A DNA stretch of 27,631 nucleotides, from the NCBI GenBank assembly GCA_045627885.1, contig JAZQOM010000043.1, positions 1 through 27,631 on the forward strand. The letters are read 5' to 3'. A program made the position numbers and the translations under genes. This stretch comes from CALCTE01 sp045627885. GTDB lineage: Bacteria; Bacillota; Clostridia; Oscillospirales; CAG-272. Below are positions 25,158 through 27,631 of this stretch, piece after piece (positions within the stretch are counted from its first letter, which is position 1; every line of letters begins with the position of its first letter). The notes beneath the pieces were generated by a model. It was not told where the DNA came from. It worked only from the letters and a program-made list of their open reading frames with translations, and did no database searches.

Positions 25158-25479
25158 ATACACATCCTCCATCCTCATCGATTGCTTTTCGGAGCGCTTT
25201 TGCAAAATTCGCATCCGAAATGTATGCCGAAGCCGTATTTGCCGTTTTGCCTACGGCATCCGAAATTTCCGCCATAGAAAGCGGAAGCTTAATATACTCG
25301 GTTTTATAGTATGCACATGAATCGGTTATTCTTTTTTCGGTATTAGCCGAAACATCCGAAGCAATTACCGCAAGAACGGCTTTTTTGCGGCGAATTCCTT
25401 CGCACACAGCTTCCGTACCGCAGATAAGCTTTCCCGCGCGCTTTGCAAGTCCGAGAACACCGCTTATTTTAGTTTGCAC
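25135..25479 (-). CDS. L7Ae-family ribosomal protein (YlxQ-like)
   Basis: The product of 114 residues is an L7Ae/L30e/S12e/Gadd45-type RNA-binding protein. It has KISGVLGLAKRAGKLICG at the N-terminus, then AVLAVIASDVSANTEKRI. These match the YlxQ group found between ylxR and infB in Firmicutes, whose members bind kink-turn-like RNA; the cellular role is not settled. The frame is open to 25635, but the extra part lies antiparallel to no known domain and overlaps ylxR. The GTG at 25479 has AAAGGAG 10 bases upstream and puts the conserved domain at the N-terminus. It overlaps ylxR by 11 bases and infB by 23. Confidence 0.88.
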   Translation of the reverse strand: MQTKISGVLGLAKRAGKLICGTEAVCEGIRRKKAVLAVIASDVSANTEKRITDSCAYYKTEYIKLPLSMAEISDAVGKTANTASAYISDANFAKALRKAIDEDGGCVYGNSNKY

Positions 25480-25735
25480 CTGATGTAATCTCCTTTGAAA
25501 GCTCATCGTAAACTTCAGCGGGAATTTCAGTCTCGAGAAGCTTTGCGATGCGGTTCGATTTTCGGACTTTGTCAAGGCAGACTTTGCTGTTGCAGATATA
25601 AGCTCCGCGTCCGTTAAGCTTTCCGGAAAGGTCAACCGTTATTTTGCCTTCTGTTGTTCGAACTATACGAACAAGCTCGTTTTTCGGCTTCTGCAGGTTG
25701 CATCCCATACATTTGCGAAGTGGAATCTTTTTCAC
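25469..25735 (-). CDS. ylxR: YlxR family RNA-binding protein (DUF448)
   Basis: The product of 88 residues has the full YlxR signature: RKCMGCNLQKPKNELVRIVR at the N-terminus and GRGAYICNSKVCLDKVRKS in the middle. The fold carries a basic surface thought to bind nucleic acid; in some Firmicutes it is reported to affect expression of many genes. The start is GTG at 25735, with GAGAGG 10 bases before it; no ATG fits. It follows nusA by 27 bases in the standard nusA-ylxR-ylxQ-infB order. Confidence 0.93.
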   Translation of the reverse strand: MKKIPLRKCMGCNLQKPKNELVRIVRTTEGKITVDLSGKLNGRGAYICNSKVCLDKVRKSNRIAKLLETEIPAEVYDELSKEITSGAN

Positions 25736-25762
25736 CGATTAAGTGCCTCTCTTCCGATATCT

Positions 25763-26803
25763 TTATGCGTCTATCGATGTCTTTATGTCGATTTTAAGAC
25801 CGGTAAGCTTTGCGGCAAGTCTTGCATTCTGACCTTCCTTGCCGATAGCAAGAGAAAGCTGGTCTTCGTCGACAACGGCTCTGTACGACTTTTCTTCAAT
25901 CTTGATTACTTCGTTTACCGTTGCGGGAGACAGAGCCATTCTGATATACTCCTCGGGGTCCTCGCTGTACTTGACTATATCAATCTTTTCGCCTTTGATT
26001 TCATTTACCACGCTGTTGATTCTCGCGCCTCTTGCGCCGATGCAGGAGCCAATCGCATCAACATCGGGGTCTCTCGACATAACGCTCATTTTCGTTCTCG
26101 AGCCCGCTTCTCTTGCGATGCCCATTATAATTACCGTACCGTCTTGAATCTCGGGAACTTCAAGCTCGAAAAGACGCTTGATAAGTCCGGTATGCGTACG
26201 GGAAATTGTGATAATCGGACCTTTGTTTTCTTTTTTGACTTCGACAAGATAAACCTTGATAAAGTCCCCGGGATTGAGAACTTCGCCGTTTATCTGCTCA
26301 TTTTTCGGGAGCATAAGCTCATTCTTGCCGATTTCGACATAAGCATTTCCGGTATTGGAATCAACTCTCGAAACTCTTGCCGAAAGGATTTCTTCTTTTT
26401 TGTCCTCGTACTGCTGAACGAGCATACCTCTCTCCGCTTCGCGGATAGCCTGAATGATTACCTGCTTTGCAGTTTGAGCGGAAATTCTGCCGAAATTCTT
26501 TGTTTTGAGCTCTTCTTCTATAACACTGCCGATATTTGCGCGTTTGCTGTGATTTCTTGCTTGTTCGAGAGTCATCTCGCAAGTGGGATTTTCAACATTC
26601 TCGACAACATTATACTGCTTGAACATACGGACATCTTTTTTATCCGGGTCAATAACAATGCGGACATTACAATTTACATCCTTGCGGTATTCGGACTTAT
26701 AAGCCGCAAGAAGAGCCGCCTCAACCTTTTCGATGATATAGCTCTTGGGAATTCCTCTTTCTTTTTCAAGAAGGTCGAGAGCCGTGAAAAATTCGCTGTT
26801 CAT
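25763..26803 (-). CDS. nusA: Transcription termination/antitermination protein NusA
   Basis: NusA binds RNA polymerase and nascent RNA and modulates pausing, termination and antitermination. The product of 346 residues has the compact Gram-positive layout. The NusA N-terminal domain covers about 1-125, an S1 domain about 135-200 (SARVSRVDSNTGNAYVEIGK), KH1 about 230-280 (IGSCIGARGARI) and KH2 about 300-346 (AIGKEGQNARLAAKLTG). It has no acidic C-terminal repeats of the E. coli kind. CGGAGG precedes the ATG at 26803, which lies 17 bases after rimP. Confidence 0.98.
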   Translation of the reverse strand: MNSEFFTALDLLEKERGIPKSYIIEKVEAALLAAYKSEYRKDVNCNVRIVIDPDKKDVRMFKQYNVVENVENPTCEMTLEQARNHSKRANIGSVIEEELKTKNFGRISAQTAKQVIIQAIREAERGMLVQQYEDKKEEILSARVSRVDSNTGNAYVEIGKNELMLPKNEQINGEVLNPGDFIKVYLVEVKKENKGPIITISRTHTGLIKRLFELEVPEIQDGTVIIMGIAREAGSRTKMSVMSRDPDVDAIGSCIGARGARINSVVNEIKGEKIDIVKYSEDPEEYIRMALSPATVNEVIKIEEKSYRAVVDEDQLSLAIGKEGQNARLAAKLTGLKIDIKTSIDA

Positions 26804-26820
26804 TTTTATTTCCTCCGAAA

Positions 26821-27324
26821 TTATTGTTGGTCTGATGAATCTTGAGCAAGCAGAGCGTCAAAATCCACATCTATTTTTACATTTGAAATATTTTTTGCAA
26901 TATAAGTCTTTTCAATACCGTCAATCTCGATTGTTACATCACCGTTCGAATACGATTTGAGAATACCGGTTGCGCTTTTTGCGCCGTCAATCTGCGTATA
27001 GAAGCCGAGCTTTACTCTTTCGCCGAGAGCAGCTTCAAAATGCTCCGGCTTAGTGAGCTTTCTGTCGGCTCCGCAAGAAGACACCTCAAGACAATAAGGG
27101 CAGTCTATCGGGTCCGCTTCATCAAGCAAAGGGTCAAGCTCTCTGCTCACATTTTCGCAGTCTTCAATAAAGACTCCGCCTTTTTTATCAATAAGAACGC
27201 AGAGGTTGTAATCAGCGCCCTCCTTGTAAAAATCAACATCGTAAAGAATCAGTCCGAGCCTTTCACAGACGGGTGCGGCAAGCTCCGAAACCTTTCGTAT
27301 AATATCTTCTTTTTTTGCTTTCAT
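26821..27324 (-). CDS. rimP: Ribosome maturation factor RimP
   Basis: RimP helps assemble the 30S subunit. From the ATG at 27324 it has 167 residues. The N-terminal domain carries LGLILYDVDFYKEGADYNLCVLIDK split over strands, then DCENVSRELDPLLDE and LEVSSCGADRKL. The last block normally reads LEVSSPGLDRPL, so Pro is replaced by Cys. The C-terminal SH3-like domain starts at about residue 95. The frame is open to 27363, but the extra part falls in a leader hairpin, and GGGGA precedes the ATG at 27324. It is the first gene of the rimP-nusA-ylxR-L7Ae-infB operon. Confidence 0.96.
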   Translation of the reverse strand: MKAKKEDIIRKVSELAAPVCERLGLILYDVDFYKEGADYNLCVLIDKKGGVFIEDCENVSRELDPLLDEADPIDCPYCLEVSSCGADRKLTKPEHFEAALGERVKLGFYTQIDGAKSATGILKSYSNGDVTIEIDGIEKTYIAKNISNVKIDVDFDALLAQDSSDQQ

Positions 27325-27345
27325 AGCTTCCCCGTTACAAACATA

Positions 27346-27368
27346 AAAGAGTGGAAACTCCACTCTTT
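27346..27368 (-). promoter_or_regulatory. Stem-loop in the rimP leader
   Basis: A perfect 10-bp stem (AAAGAGTGGA and TCCACTCTTT) with a 3-base loop lies between the promoter and the rimP start, in a leader of about 65 bases. No U-run follows on the minus strand, so it is not a usual terminator. A 5' stabilising or autoregulatory role is possible. Confidence 0.55.
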
Positions 27369-27395
27369 CATACTTAAATCTTATTTACTGTATAG

Positions 27396-27424
27396 ATTAT
27401 ACCACGATAATTCAAAGAATGCAA
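27396..27424 (-). promoter_or_regulatory. Sigma-A promoter of the rimP-nusA-infB operon
   Basis: On the minus strand TTGCAT (27419-27424) and TATAAT (27396-27401) are separated by 17 bases, and TGG just before the -10 box gives an extended -10. It lies 72 bases ahead of the rimP start codon. Confidence 0.82.
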
Positions 27425-27465
27425 TAGCAAAATATCAAATATATTCAAATTTTTGAAAATAATCA

Positions 27466-27494
27466 TTGACTTGCAGGTAAAAGTATGATAGAAT
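27466..27494 (+). promoter_or_regulatory. Promoter of the tRNA-Thr gene
   Basis: TTGACT (27466-27471) and TAGAAT (27489-27494) are separated by 17 bases. Transcription would start about 6 bases before the mature tRNA 5' end at 27507. Confidence 0.78.
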
Positions 27495-27506
27495 ACCTCT
27501 CGCGAT

Positions 27507-27582
27507 GCTGGTGTGGCTCAGTCGGTAGAGCAGCTGATTCGTAATCAGCAGGTCGCCGGTTCAAGCCCGGCCACCAGCTCCA
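27507..27582 (+). tRNA. tRNA-Thr (anticodon CGT)
   Basis: A complete cloverleaf of 76 bases with encoded CCA. The acceptor arms are GCTGGTG and CACCAGC with discriminator T. The D-arm has GCTCAGTCGGTAGAGC. The anticodon stem GCTGA/TCAGC holds loop TTCGTAA with anticodon CGT at 27540-27542, which reads ACG (Thr). The T-arm is GCCGGTTCAAGCCCGGC. It is divergent from rimP and has its own promoter and terminator. Confidence 0.97.
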
Positions 27583-27590
27583 CAAAAACG

Positions 27591-27624
27591 CACTTTGTCT
27601 ATAAAGACAAAGTGAGTTTTTTTA
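27591..27624 (+). terminator. Intrinsic terminator of the tRNA-Thr gene
   Basis: A perfect 10-bp stem (CACTTTGTCT at 27591-27600 and AGACAAAGTG at 27605-27614) with loop ATAA is followed by seven T residues at 27617-27623. Confidence 0.93.
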
Positions 27625-27631
27625 TTTGATT

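Noticed and set aside
25480..25635. N-terminal extension of the L7Ae-like protein
   Set aside because: The extra 52 codons overlap ylxR, match no domain and are followed by a well-placed ribosome binding site for the GTG at 25479.
27325..27363. Longer RimP start at 27363
   Set aside because: The extra 13 codons run through the leader hairpin and have no ribosome binding site, while GGGGA supports the ATG at 27324.

Overview
This 27.6-kb window looks like a core chromosomal segment of a low- to mid-GC Firmicute of class Clostridia, probably an Oscillospiraceae/Ruminococcaceae-type anaerobe. The indications are strong AGGAGG-type ribosome binding sites, sigma-A promoters of TTGACA/TATAAT type, a rimP-nusA-ylxR-L7Ae-infB cluster, an ispH-rpsA junction, and yybS-gdpP-rplI-dnaB synteny as in Bacillus and Clostridium. 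The genus assignment is inference. No mobile element, CRISPR array, rRNA or prophage was seen. No stretch over 300 bases lacks a gene.

Layout from left to right. (1) 2-139 is the 3' end of an unidentified plus-strand gene, closed by a hairpin terminator shared with a convergent LacI-family regulator (204-1220, minus). (2) The regulator is divergent from a plus-strand cytidylate-kinase-like gene (1378-2007). The 157-bp gap holds two well-formed promoters and a set of TATGAAA/TTTCATA repeats that may be an operator. (3) A two-way terminator (2014-2058) separates this from a compact minus-strand run of 15 genes. In transcription order from 20600 down to 2064 they are: topoisomerase B subunit, topoisomerase A subunit, yybS-like, gdpP, rplI, dnaB, tilS, hpt, ftsH, an RpiR regulator, a BaiN/HI0933-type flavoprotein, cmk, plsC, ispH and rpsA. 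The genes overlap or are at most 61 bp apart. One good promoter (20651-20679) lies ahead of the first gene, so an 18.6-kb transcription unit is possible. (4) A YgiQ radical SAM protein (20676-22568) lies between that promoter and the infB terminator. (5) The rimP-nusA-ylxR-L7Ae-infB operon (27324 down to 22617) starts from a promoter at 27396-27424 with a leader hairpin. (6) A divergent tRNA-Thr(CGT) with its own promoter and terminator ends the window.

The genes form a growth-linked core. It covers ribosome maturation and translation initiation (rimP, infB, L7Ae, rplI, rpsA), transcription elongation (nusA), decoding (tilS, tRNA-Thr), replication and topology (dnaB, topoisomerase pair), c-di-AMP turnover (gdpP), purine and pyrimidine nucleotide supply (hpt, cmk), phospholipid and isoprenoid synthesis (plsC, ispH), and membrane protein quality control (ftsH).

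I found no clearly new system. The points most worth a second look are the divergent type IIA topoisomerase pair with a natural alanine at the quinolone-contact position, the possible 18.6-kb operon, the out-of-frame overlap of ispH and rpsA (fused in some clostridia), the repeat-rich divergent promoter region, and a second cytidylate-kinase homologue that lacks a canonical P-loop.
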